Notes under the pieces: generated by a model
The model's input: the letters and a program-made list of their open reading frames with translations, nothing else
Database searches by the model: none
What the model was told of the DNA's origin: nothing
Made by a program: the position numbers and the translations under genes
Shown here: piece after piece, positions 28,543-38,476 of the stretch
Layout: every line of letters begins with the position of its first letter
Numbering within the stretch: position 1 is the first letter of the stretch
Assembly (NCBI GenBank): GCA_903929795.1
Contig: CAIYWC010000093.1
Location: 1 to 49,216, forward strand
Reading direction: 5' to 3'
Source of the DNA: an uncultured Myxococcales bacterium
GTDB taxonomy: Bacteria; Myxococcota_A; UBA9042
DNA length: 49,216 nt

Positions 28543-28802
28543 GGACGTGGCCCTCCGCCGAGCCGCCCTCGGCACGCGCGCAGCTTATCACAGCCCGCGG
28601 CGAGGCGACAGCGCGCAACGTCATCGAATATACGCATCATTTCATGGTGTTTTCTGATATCACCAACGTGCGTCCCCGGGCGCTGTGGCAGCCGCATCGC
28701 CGCGCTTGACGGACTTGCCAGACCGGGCAAACTGCCAGATTGGCCCGTTGTCGGCGGTTTTGGCGCCGTGAAAGTCCGTCGCTGACGGCTGGGGATGGAG
28801 TC
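28543..28802. promoter_or_regulatory. Divergent promoter region (CHAT / FecR-AgmX lipoproteins)
   Basis: Holds an AT-richer stretch (28624-28670) with a minus-strand TATATT that could be a -10 for the CHAT gene. It also holds two palindromic motifs: TTGCCAGACCGGGCAA (28715-28730) and CTGCCAGATTGGC (28732-28744). The second resembles the proposed NtrC-type operator. A poor sigma54-like match (TGGCCC...CGGC with GG-N10-GC) starts at 28741. All are low-confidence. Confidence 0.35.
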
Positions 28803-29801
28803 ATGAGCCGCAAAAGAAGTCGCATGGACCTGCGCGTGCTTGCGCTTGTCGCCGTGCTCGCGTGTGGCAAAACAGCGCAGACGCCGCCGCCGGCTCCGGC
28901 GCTGGCCCCGGTCGCTGCTGCGGCGGCGGGGACCGTCGAGGCGCTGGAAGGCCACGTGACGGCGCAACGCGCTCAGGCGCCGGCGGCGCGGTCCTTGGCG
29001 CTGCGCGACAGCGTGTGGGCCGATGACACGGTGGTGACGGCGGACCAGGCGTCGGTTTCGATTCGGCTGCGGCACAACCACGCGCTGTGGCTGCTGGAAG
29101 GTGGGCAATCGCGGCGCGTGGACTCGGCGGCGGCCTGGCGCGCGCCCCAGCAGGCGGCGCAGGTGGCGCTGGCGGACCACCAGGCGGCGCCGACGACCGC
29201 TTCAGCGGGCCGGCACAGCGAGCAGGAAGCCGCGCAAACGGGCGAGGCGGCGACGCGACCGGCGGCGGTCATGGCGCCGGCGCCCAGTGCGGCTGAGCAG
29301 ACCAAGCCCGCGGCGGCCGAACACCGGCAGCGCGTGGTGGCGGGGGTGCAAAAGGCGGGCGCGCTGCGGTCGATGGGTGGCACGGCGTCCGGAAACGGCG
29401 GCATCGGGTTGCGCGGCGCTGGCGGGCAAGGCGCCATCGGCATGGGCACGGGCGGCGGCGGCGAGTCCAGCGTCAGCCCGGTGCTTGTCGCGGAAGTGAC
29501 GCTGACGCCGGAAGTGCGCAAGGGCGAGGCCGATCCGGCCAACCTCACGGGGTTCCTCAACCGGGCGCGCGTCGCGATCCGCGTGGCGTACGACCGCGCG
29601 CTGCGGTCCGACCCGTCCCTGCGCGGCACGGTCGTCGTGCTCGTGACGATCCACGACGGCCATGTGACCGATATCGCGCTGGAATCCAAAGGCGAGGCTG
29701 CGTTGACGGACTGCGTGACCGTGCCGCTGCGGCGCGTCGCCGAGGCCACGCTGGACGGCGTCGAAGTGGCGCTGACGGTGCGGTTGACGGTCAAGGAGTG
29801 A
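28803..29801 (+). CDS. FecR-like/AgmX-PglI C-terminal domain lipoprotein
   Basis: 332 aa from the ATG at 28803 (GGAG upstream). Lipoprotein-like start with VLAC. Residues 40-110 follow a FecR-like beta pattern (GTVEALEGHVTAQ, DSVWADDTVVTADQASVSIRL region). An Ala-rich linker and a Gly-rich hinge (GGTASGNGGIGLRGAGGQG) lead to the tail (about 235-332): RVAIRVAYDRALRSDPSLRG, VVVLVTIHDGHVTDIAL. This is the AgmX/PglI-type C-terminal domain known from myxobacterial gliding-associated proteins, which resembles a TonB-like energy-transduction tail. Likely periplasmic and involved in envelope function. Divergent from the CHAT lipoprotein. Confidence 0.8.
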   Translation: MSRKRSRMDLRVLALVAVLACGKTAQTPPPAPALAPVAAAAAGTVEALEGHVTAQRAQAPAARSLALRDSVWADDTVVTADQASVSIRLRHNHALWLLEGGQSRRVDSAAAWRAPQQAAQVALADHQAAPTTASAGRHSEQEAAQTGEAATRPAAVMAPAPSAAEQTKPAAAEHRQRVVAGVQKAGALRSMGGTASGNGGIGLRGAGGQGAIGMGTGGGGESSVSPVLVAEVTLTPEVRKGEADPANLTGFLNRARVAIRVAYDRALRSDPSLRGTVVVLVTIHDGHVTDIALESKGEAALTDCVTVPLRRVAEATLDGVEVALTVRLTVKE

Positions 29802-29813
29802 CCGCGCCGTGGG

Positions 29814-31046
29814 TCAGCGAAAGTAGCCGCGTTTGAGCAATTCCACCCGTGCAATCAAGCCCTTGTGTACTTCGTCCGGGCCATCTGCAAGCCGAAGCGA
29901 GCGCGCCATCGCGAACAGCCCGGTCAGCGGCGTATCGCGCGACACGCCGGCGCCGCCGTGGATTTGAATCGCGTCATCCACCACCTTTTGCAGCACGTTC
30001 GGCGCCACGACCTTGATGGCCGAGACTTCCGTCAGCGCTTCCAGCGGCCCGACCTGGTCGATTTTCCACGCGGCGTAGAGCGTCAGCAGCCGCGCCTGGT
30101 CAATCGCGATCCGCGCGTCGGCCACGCGCTCCCGGTTCCCGCCGAGATTCAGCAAGGGCTTGTGAAACGCGGTGCGCGTCATGCCGCGATCGATCATCAG
30201 CTCAAGCGCCAGCTCAGCGGCGCCAATGCAGCGCATGCAATGGTGAATTCGCCCCGGACCCAGCCGCCCTTGGGCGATCTCAAAGCCCGCGCCGGGGCCC
30301 TTGATGAGGTTGGTCACCGGCACGCGCACGTCGTGAAAATGCACCTCGCCGTGGCCGTGCGGCGCGTCGTATTCGCCAAAAACCGGCACCATGCGCTGGA
30401 TTTTCACGCCCGGCGTGTCCAGCGGCACCAGCACCATCGAGTGCTGATGGTGGCGATCCTTATCCGCATCCGGCGTGTGCGCCATGAAGATCGCGATTTT
30501 CGCCTGCGGATCGCCCAGCCCGCTGGTCCACCATTTCTTGCCGTTCAGCACGACGGTGTCGCCGTCCACCACCGCGGTCGCCTGCATGTTCGTGGCGTCC
30601 GAGGACGCGACATCCGGCTCTGTCATCGCGAACACGGAGCGGATTTCGCCGGCCAGAAGTGGCGTCAACCATTGGGCTTTTTGCTCCGGCGTGCCGTACA
30701 TCCACAGCACGCCCATATTGCCGGAATCCGGCGCGTTGCAGTTGAACACAAGCGGCGCCAGGAATGACCGGCCGGTATGCTCGGCGATCGGCGCGTATTC
30801 CAGCGTCGTCAGGCCGGCGCCCAACTCCGCATCCGGCAAGAACATATTCCACAGCCCAGCGGCCTTGGCCTTGGCGCGCAGCTCATCCAGCTCCGGTGGA
30901 ATGCGCCACTGCGTCCAATCGCCGCCCCAGTGCGCGTGCTCGATTTTTTGCCAATAGGCCGCCTCCATCGGCGCGATGTGCTCGGCCATGAAGGCTTGGA
31001 CGCGCGTCAGGTAGTCGCGCGACTTGGGGCTCATCTGGAAATCCAT
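29814..31046 (-). CDS. Acyl-CoA dehydrogenase (ACAD10/11-like)
   Basis: 410 aa, full length for the family. FAD/substrate motifs: FAMTEPDVASSDATN, GKKWWTSGLGDP, GPGRIHHCMRCIGAAELAL (arginine and helix near the flavin) and the C-terminal QIHGGAGVSRDTPL with LRLADGPDEVH. The GPDEVH and HHCMR features favour the long-chain/ACAD11 subgroup used in fatty-acid beta-oxidation or hydroxy-acid breakdown. Cytoplasmic flavoenzyme passing electrons to ETF. No other beta-oxidation gene is adjacent; it is divergent from the Cys-rich/NHL gene and convergent with the FecR/AgmX gene. Confidence 0.93.
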   Translation of the reverse strand: MDFQMSPKSRDYLTRVQAFMAEHIAPMEAAYWQKIEHAHWGGDWTQWRIPPELDELRAKAKAAGLWNMFLPDAELGAGLTTLEYAPIAEHTGRSFLAPLVFNCNAPDSGNMGVLWMYGTPEQKAQWLTPLLAGEIRSVFAMTEPDVASSDATNMQATAVVDGDTVVLNGKKWWTSGLGDPQAKIAIFMAHTPDADKDRHHQHSMVLVPLDTPGVKIQRMVPVFGEYDAPHGHGEVHFHDVRVPVTNLIKGPGAGFEIAQGRLGPGRIHHCMRCIGAAELALELMIDRGMTRTAFHKPLLNLGGNRERVADARIAIDQARLLTLYAAWKIDQVGPLEALTEVSAIKVVAPNVLQKVVDDAIQIHGGAGVSRDTPLTGLFAMARSLRLADGPDEVHKGLIARVELLKRGYFR

Positions 31047-31192
31047 GGCGATCCTCGGCGGCGCTTCGGCCGTGCGCGGCGCAATCTACGCCCGCGGTGG
31101 ACCAGCGGCAACTGCGCCCACGGACGATGGTGCCCCGCGGGCTTTTGCGGCATGCTCGGCACGTTGTGCGTCCCCGACGCGTTGGAGGCTCC

Positions 31193-34100
31193 ATGCTGCG
31201 TTTGCCCTTGCTGCGGATCTGCTGTGTATTCATGGTTCTGCCGCTGTGAACCGCGTGCGGTCAGGACACGGCCGCGGCAGCGCCGGACGATGTGCCCACG
31301 GCAACCGACGCGGTCGACGCGACCGATGCCGCGACGGATGCTGGCCAGACGGACGCCGCTGTCGTGACGCCCGACACGGCCAGCGATGCGGCGGATGGGG
31401 TGGATGCGGCGGCCGACGTCAGCGTCGTCGTTTGCACCTGCGGCGACGGCACCTGCAACGGCTTTTGCGGCGAAACCGTCGAGACGTGCTCCATCGACTG
31501 CGCCATCTGCGGCGACGGCAAATGCACGCCGGGCGAGTCGCCCGACAAGTGCCCGGTCGACTGCTGCGGCGCGTGCGGCGACGGCAAATGCACCGGTTAC
31601 CAGTGTGGCGAATCGCCGCAAAAATGCCCGCAGGACTGCGGCACGACCTGCGGCAACGGCACCTGCGACAAGGGCGAGAATCCGCTCGCGTGCCCGGCCG
31701 ACTGCCAGCATCAAGTCTGCGGCAACGGCATCTGCGAACCGGAGGACGGCGGCCCGATCGGCTGCCCCCAGGACTGCGGCCAGCAGTGCGGCAACTGCGT
31801 GTGCGACAAGAGCGAGAACTGGCTGAACTGTCCGGTCGACTGCGGTTTTTGCGGCGACGGCGTGTGCAGCCTGTGCGGCGCGCTTGGCGAGAGCGCGGCC
31901 AGCTGCCCGGCCGACTGCAAGGGCACCTGCGCCGGCGGCTGCGACGACGGCGTCGATTGCACCAACGACGTGTGCGGCTCGGACGGCAACTGCGCGCATT
32001 TGCCCGACGCCGCGACCTGCAGCGATGGCAACGCCTGCACGGACGACGGCTGCAACCTGAAAACCGGCTGCGTCCATACGCTGTCCAACGGCAGCTGCAC
32101 GGACGGCAACCCGTGCACCGTCGGCGACGGCTGCCAGCAGGGCACGTGTTTTGGCACGGCCAAGGACTGCGACGACGGCAGCAGTTGCTCCACCGACGCG
32201 TGCGACGCCACGACCGGCGGCTGCACCCACACGCCGATCGACGGCGCTTGCGACGACAACAACGCGTGCACGCTGGGCGACGTCTGCGGCGGCGGCGTCT
32301 GCCTGCCCGGCGCGCCCACGGCGTGCGACGACAGCAACGCGTGCACCAGCGATGTCTGCGTGCCCAAGACCGGCTGCGCACACGCCAACAATAATTTTGC
32401 CTGCAATGACGGAAACTTGTGCACCATCGGCGACGCGTGCCAGGCCGGCGCGTGCGTCAGCGGCAACCCGGCGCCGTGCAGCGACGGCAACGCCTGCACC
32501 ACGGACGTCTGCAACAGCCTGAGCGGCGGCTGCGACCACACGCAAAACAGCGACCCGTGCAACGACAACAACGCCTGCACCAAGGACGACGCGTGCCTGG
32601 GCGGCGCGTGCGTCGGCGGCAGCGTGCTGAACTGCAACGACGGCGATGGCTGCACCGCGGACAGCTGCGACCCCGGCATTGGCTGCGTCAACACGCCGAT
32701 TGCCTGCCCGACGTGCACGCCCGGGCTCGCGTGCGCGCCCGATGGCAACCCGTGCCACGTCGGCCTGACCGACTGCGCGACCAAGGCGCCGGTGTGCATC
32801 GACCAGGCCAGCAACCTCGCCGACGACGCGCCGTGCGGGCCCGCCAAGGGCTGCCAGGCCGGCGTCTGCCAACCCTACGGCGTCACGATTGGCGTGCTGA
32901 GCGGCGGCAACCAGCAGACGGCGATGGACTCGGTGCTCGCGCCGTTTGTCATCCAGGCGCTGGACGCGAACCAGCAGCCGGTGGGCAACCTGGCGGTGAC
33001 GGTGACGCCGCCGCCGGGCGCGGTCGCGACGCCATCGAGCGGAAAAACTGGTGCCAGCACAGGTAAATTCACGTTTGTCGCCCGCCAGCCGCGCGACCTG
33101 GGCGATCACGTGTGGACCGTCAGAGTCAAGGGCGCGGCGCCGCTGGATGTCGTGGCGAACGCGGCTGAACCGGCGACGGCGACGGTCGCAACGCTGCTGA
33201 ACGCCGAGGCGGTCACCGGCGATGACGGCAAGCCGGGGCCGGCGACGCTGGCCCATGTCGGGCAGGTGGCGGATCTGGCGGTGGCGAAAGACGGCACGTT
33301 TTATGTCGCGGATGGCTATAACCACCGGATTATCCGCGTCGATCCCCAGGGTGTGGCGACGGTGCTGGCGGGCACGGGCGCGACGAGCTACCTGGGCGAT
33401 GGCGGTCCGGCGGCGCAGGCCAACCTGTACCGGCCGGAGGGTCTGGCGTTGGATGAGGCGCACCAGCTGCTTTACGTCGCCGACACGGGCCACGATGTCG
33501 TCCGCGTCATCGACCTCACTGCGCAGACGATCGACCTCTTCGCCGGCGGCGCCACGACGCTGGGCCCCAACTACGGCGACGGCAACCCCGCGCTGGCAGT
33601 CGGCTTTTCCGCGCCCGGCCACTTGAGCCTCGGCCCCGACGGGGCGCTCTACGTCGCCGACACCGGCCACAGCCGCATCCGCCGCGTGGACGTCAACTCG
33701 ACCATCGTCACCGCGTGGTTTGGCGGCAGCTGTTCCAGCGGTGAGCCGTTTGCGCTCTACGGCTGCGGGGACGAGTCCGATGGCTATTTTGTCAGCGCGT
33801 GCACCACGGCCTGGGACAGCTGGGGCAACGCCTACATTTCCGGATACTTCTGCGGCAGCGGGTTGCCGAACAGCAGCCCCGGCTTGGTGCGCCGCGCGCC
33901 CGACGGCACCGTGACGTGGGTCGCCGGCAAGAGCGGCGGCGCGGTCGGGGACGGTGGCCCCGCGGCTGGGGCAATTATCAACTACATCAGCGGCTTGGCC
34001 ATCGACAGCATCGGCAATGTCTACCTATCTGAGTGGGCCAACCACCGCGTCCGGCGCATCGACGCGGCTACGACGCGCATCTCCACCGTCCTCGGCACGG

Positions 34101-35641
34101 GCGTCGCGGGCAGCGATCCGGACGGTGCGGCGGCGAACAAGACCGCGCTGCAGGCGCCCTGGGCGTTGGCCTTCCACGGCAATGACCTGCTGTTCGTCGA
34201 CGAGGGTGCCAAGACGGTGCGCGAAGTCGCCCAGTTCAATCCCAAGCAGTTCAAGCCCGCGCAGCTGCAGGTCGTCGACGGCGCCAACCAGTCCGTCAGC
34301 GTCGGGCAGGCGGCCGGTGCCCCGCTGACTGTGGCGGCGCTGGACGGCGACGGCACGCCGCTCGTGGGCTTTCCGGTGCAATTCTCGGGTCTGGACGATG
34401 GTGTCGGGCTGTACTCGAACGGCGCGGACACCGGCAGCGGCGGCATCGCCAGCACGAGCGTGCGCGTGGGTCTGAGGCCCGGGCCGTACCGCGTGCGGAC
34501 CCGCCTGCTGGACCTGTACGGCAACGATGCGCTCGGCAGCCCGCTGGACGTGACCCTGACCGCGCTGGCGCTCAACCCGGGCGACATCTTTACCGCGCTC
34601 AACACTGGCCACAGCTCCGGCGATGTCGGCAAGCCAGGCGCCGCGACGCTCGCGCAAACCGGCGCCATCGCCGGCCTCGACGTCACCGCCGACGGCACGA
34701 TCTACGCTGTCGACGCCCCGTTCGCGCTGATCTACCGCATCACCCCGGGCGGCGCGGTCTCCATCGTGGCCGGCGCCGCGAGCGGCGGCATCCAGAGCGA
34801 CAACATCCCCGCGACTTCCGCGCTTCTCAACACGCCGTACGACGTCGCGTTTGACCCGTTCAAGAATCGCCTGCTCATCGACGACGTCGGCGCAAACCGC
34901 ATCCGCGCAGTCGACTTGACCACCGGCTTCATCACCACGTTCGCGGGAGGCGGCAGCCAGCCGAGCCCCGGCTACGGCGACGGCGGCGCGGCCAGCAATG
35001 CGCAATTCAGTCAGCCGGCGCACGTCACCGTCGGACCCGACAGCAACATTTACGTCAGCGACTCCGGCTTTGGCCGCGTCCGGGTCATCGACAGCAAAAC
35101 CGGCATCATCTCCGCGTGGATCGGCGAGGGCGGCAGCGGCGCGGCGTGCGGAACGGCCACCGCGGAGCTCTATTACTGCGGCGGCAGCTACACCAACGGT
35201 TATGCGGCGGGCTGTCCGGTCACGTTCGACCCGGCCGGCAACGCGTGGATTGCCGGCAGTATCTGCGGCACCGCGATTGGCGGCACGACCACGGGCATTT
35301 TGAAGCGCAGCGTCGACGGCACGGTCACGTGGTTCGCCGGCGGCTACAACACCACCGAGGACGGCACGGCCAAGAAAGCCAAGTTTGCGTACATCACCGA
35401 CATTACACGGGATTCGCAAGGCGGCATCTGGGTCGTCGAAGGCCTGGACCAGCGCGTCCGCCGGATCGCCACGGACGGCAGCATCACGCTCATGGCCGGC
35501 GTCGGCAAGGCCGGCTTTCTGGGCGACTACGGCGCCGCCATCGGCGCGGAGCTCAACGGCCCGTGGGGCATCGCGCTGCTGCCGACCGGTCAGGCCGTCA
35601 TTGGCGAGTGGTCCAACTACGACTTGCGCATCGTCTGGTGA
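31193..35641 (+). CDS. Cys-rich/NHL-repeat surface lipoprotein interrupted by an in-frame TGA
   Basis: The ATG at 31193 follows GGAGG at 4-base spacing and opens a lipoprotein signal (MLRLPLLRICCVFMVLPL), but codon 19 (31247-31249) is TGA, exactly where a hydrophobic lipobox residue should precede T-A-C. The frame is then open for about 1460 codons to 35641. After an Asp/Ala/Thr linker come seven CGxGxC...CPxDC repeats (31.43-31.92 kb), a DNNACT/CDDG Cys-rich array (31.95-32.7 kb), an Ig-like segment, a six-bladed NHL propeller (33.2-34.2 kb), a second Ig-like segment and a second propeller. If the TGA is real, only a signal-less product from a start such as GTG 31292 could form. Confidence 0.8.
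31247..31249 (+). other. In-frame TGA within the predicted lipobox
   Basis: Sequence context CTG-TGA-ACC-GCG-TGC encodes Leu-stop-Thr-Ala-Cys. Replacing TGA by TTG (one base) gives a perfect lipobox L-T-A-C at the right distance from the start. TGA is used as a normal stop by many genes here (for example at 3228, 10641 and 13888), so recoding of the whole genome is excluded. Confidence 0.85.
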
Positions 35642-38313
35642 CCGTCCGCCAAGGTGTCCGCCGTGAACGCCAGCGCGTCGACGGTGGTCTGTTCGACGAG
35701 CTCCGCGTTCACCTTCGGCTGTGCCTGCCAGGTCGCCCGCCACTGCGCGTGCTCGGCAGCGGGCGGTAGCAACCGGGTCAGCGCGTCCGCCATCGCCTCG
35801 GCATCGTGCGGCCGACCGCCCGGCGCCAGCGCCAGGCCCTGCAGCACCAGCTCCGCCAGCCCCGGGGGCAGCGGCTGCCGCGCCACATCGGCCAGCGGCG
35901 GCGGCGTCTGCACCAGGCGCGCCATCAGCAGCGCGATCACGTCCGCGCCGGCAAACGGCAGACGGCCGCTCAGCGCCTGGTACAGCACCAACGCCACGGC
36001 GTACAGGTCGCAGCGGCCGTCCAGCGGCTCGCCCATCACCTGTTCTGGCGCCATGTACAGCGGCGTGCCCATCAGGCTGCCCGCCGGCTCGCTCGGCTTG
36101 ACGCGTCCGGTCCGGTCCAGGGCGATGCCGTAGTCGATCACCTTCAGCCGCTCATCCGCCGCGCCGGGGTGCGTCACGAACAGGTTCGCCGGCTTGATGT
36201 CGCGGTGCACGAGCCCGCGGTCGTGCGCCTCCGCCAGACCCTCCAGCGCCTGCACGGCCAGGCGCATAGCGCGCACCGGGTCGAGCGTCCCCAGCTGCCG
36301 GAGCACGTCGCTCAGCTCCAGACCGTCCAGCCGCTCCATCGCCAGGAACAGCCGCCCGTCATCGGCCAGTCCCCACTCGTGCACGCGCACCGCGTGCGGG
36401 CCCGTCAGCCGCGAGGCCAGCCGGCCTTCGTCGAAAAACCGCTGAATTTGCGTGGGATCGTCCGCCAGCTCTGGCCGCAGCAGCTTGACGACGACATCGT
36501 CCCGCCGCGCCGTGTCGTGCGCCGCGTAGACCACGCCGAAACCGCCGCGCCCCAGCACGTCGCCCAGCACGAACCGTCCGTCCACCGTGTCGCCAGTCGC
36601 CAGCGGCCGCGTCACCAGCGTCGGCAGCGGCAGCGGCTGCGGCTCCAACGGGCTGACCAGCTCAGCGCCGTGCGTTGAAGCCGCCACCGCCCAATCCGTC
36701 AGCTGCGGCACCGCCACCGGCTCGAGCACGCGGATCTGCCCCGGCTCCGCCTCGTGCGCCAGGGCCACCAGATTCTGCAGCAGCCCGCCCGCGACCACGC
36801 GCGTGTCCGCCGCCGTCAGCTCCACCAGCGTGCCTTGGCCCACCGCGACTTGCAGCCACAGCGCGCCGGCCAGCTGCGGCGCAATCCGCCCCAGCGTCGG
36901 CCAATCCGGCAGCGTCGCCAGCACCCAGCCGGTCGAGACCTGCACCACGCGTGCACCCGCGTCCTGCACCGCATCCGCCACCGCGCGCTCCGCCAGCGCG
37001 CCGCCGCGCGCGACGTGCACTGCCAGCACCGGACCCGTCCACGTCCCTGCGTGGAGGCCCGGCTCCAGCGCGTCCGGCGCCAGCAGCTGCACCGCGTCGG
37101 GCCACTCCAGAACGCGACCGACCGTCAGCGTCTCCGCCGCGACATCCGCGCGCTCCAGCAGCAGCGCCAGCGGCACGTCCAGCTTGGACCGCACCCGGAG
37201 CGTCACGGTGCCCGCGCCCAGCCGCAGCGTCGGCGGGGTCAGCACGCGCGGTCCCGCCAGCAGCGTGACGGACTGCCGCAGCACATCGGGCCGCACCACG
37301 AGCGTCACCTCGTCCAGCGGCGGCAGGCTGCGCAGGCGGTAGTTGCCCGGCGACAGCGTCACCTCCCAGGCGATCTCCGCCCGCGGCGGCACCGCGACTT
37401 GCCCCGTGACGTGCGGCATCCGCGCCGGGCTGGACAGGCAATCGAGCTTGCCCAGCACCGCGCGAATCACCGGCGTCGGCTGCAAAGTCAGCGCCACGGC
37501 GTCGGCAAAAGAGGCGTCGTAGCGCACGTCGCAGCCCAGGCAGTGCTGCTGGCGGCGGGTCAGCGCCAGCGTCTGCGTCGCCTCGCTGGGCAGCCGGCAG
37601 GACGGGCAAATCACTTCCCACTGCGCGCGGAGCACGCCCGCCTGCGCGGCTTGCAGCAGCCCGACCGTCACGGCGTGCGGCGGCAGGTGCCAAGCGCGGG
37701 CGAGCGCCAGCGGCCGCAGCCGCAGCTGTTCGGCCAGCGGCGCGGTCAGGAGGTGCGTGCGCAGGTGCCCGGCGACGTCCGGCGCGAGCTCGCCCAACGC
37801 AGTATCCAGCTTGTGCTGGGCCGTCGGATTCAGCGGCGGCGGCGGCGCATCGGGCACCGGGCGATCTTCTTGCAGGGCCGTCAGGATCGCGGCAAAAGCG
37901 CGCGCCAGCTGTGGACGCACCACCAGTGCGGCGTCCAGCGCAACGGCCGGCCGCAGCAGCGCCGAGCGCGGCACGTAGCGAAATGCCAGCGTCACGGTGG
38001 ACCCGGTCGCGTCCGGCGTCACGTGCAGCTCGGACTCGTAGCGCAGGGCTGGCCCGCCGTGGTAGTGCCGAACGATGAGGTAGTGCCGCGGCGCGTCGAA
38101 ATGCACCGGCGCTTCGTCCCAGGTGAGCTCCAGGCCCAGATGCCGCTGGCGCCCCTCGCGGCGGATGCCACCGTCCGGCGCGGGCACGTACGCGAAGTGC
38201 AGGTCCATGCCCGCCAGCCGGCCAAAGCGCTCGCTGTCGGCAAAAGCGTCCCACGTCCGCTGCGGGTCGGTCGGCACGTGGCCGGTGAACAGGGTGCGGA
38301 TCGGCTCAGTCAT
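35617..38313 (-). CDS. Ser/Thr protein kinase with SRPBCC-like and DUF5939-like sensor regions
   Basis: 898 aa from the ATG at 38313. Residues 1-140 look like an SRPBCC/START-type fold. Residues 150-300 match the DUF5939 layout found in front of many deltaproteobacterial adenylate cyclases, including a zinc-ribbon-like pair CPSC...CLGC. A beta-rich region (about 300-570) precedes the kinase (about 580-845). There, G-loop GRGGFGVVY, VVVK lysine, HRDIKPAN (703-710), metal motif DYG at 727 (instead of DFG) and MAPEQ are intact, so it should be active. No TM segment: cytoplasmic. The last 25 bp overlap the convergent NHL gene. Confidence 0.9.
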   Translation of the reverse strand: MTEPIRTLFTGHVPTDPQRTWDAFADSERFGRLAGMDLHFAYVPAPDGGIRREGRQRHLGLELTWDEAPVHFDAPRHYLIVRHYHGGPALRYESELHVTPDATGSTVTLAFRYVPRSALLRPAVALDAALVVRPQLARAFAAILTALQEDRPVPDAPPPPLNPTAQHKLDTALGELAPDVAGHLRTHLLTAPLAEQLRLRPLALARAWHLPPHAVTVGLLQAAQAGVLRAQWEVICPSCRLPSEATQTLALTRRQQHCLGCDVRYDASFADAVALTLQPTPVIRAVLGKLDCLSSPARMPHVTGQVAVPPRAEIAWEVTLSPGNYRLRSLPPLDEVTLVVRPDVLRQSVTLLAGPRVLTPPTLRLGAGTVTLRVRSKLDVPLALLLERADVAAETLTVGRVLEWPDAVQLLAPDALEPGLHAGTWTGPVLAVHVARGGALAERAVADAVQDAGARVVQVSTGWVLATLPDWPTLGRIAPQLAGALWLQVAVGQGTLVELTAADTRVVAGGLLQNLVALAHEAEPGQIRVLEPVAVPQLTDWAVAASTHGAELVSPLEPQPLPLPTLVTRPLATGDTVDGRFVLGDVLGRGGFGVVYAAHDTARRDDVVVKLLRPELADDPTQIQRFFDEGRLASRLTGPHAVRVHEWGLADDGRLFLAMERLDGLELSDVLRQLGTLDPVRAMRLAVQALEGLAEAHDRGLVHRDIKPANLFVTHPGAADERLKVIDYGIALDRTGRVKPSEPAGSLMGTPLYMAPEQVMGEPLDGRCDLYAVALVLYQALSGRLPFAGADVIALLMARLVQTPPPLADVARQPLPPGLAELVLQGLALAPGGRPHDAEAMADALTRLLPPAAEHAQWRATWQAQPKVNAELVEQTTVDALAFTADTLADGHQTMRKS

Positions 38314-38476
38314 CGTTCCAAGCGGCAGAGGGTGGCAGCGCAGGCCTTGGGGCAAGCGTGCGCTGGCGGCGGCGGTGGGTCAAGGACTGCCGACGGGCCG
38401 GGCTCCGCCAGACCTTGCACCTCGCTCCGGCCGCGGCGACACTGCTGGCTCGCGCGCCGCGCAGAACCGGAGCCCT

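Noticed and set aside
28741..28755. Sigma54 promoter before the FecR/AgmX gene
   Set aside because: GG-N10-GC spacing is present, but the -12 box (CGGC) and -24 (TGGCCC) are poor and such spacing is common by chance in GC-rich DNA.
31031..33670. Open frame of about 880 codons antisense to the Cys-rich gene
   Set aside because: Composition mirrors the sense repeats and no domain or start context supports it.
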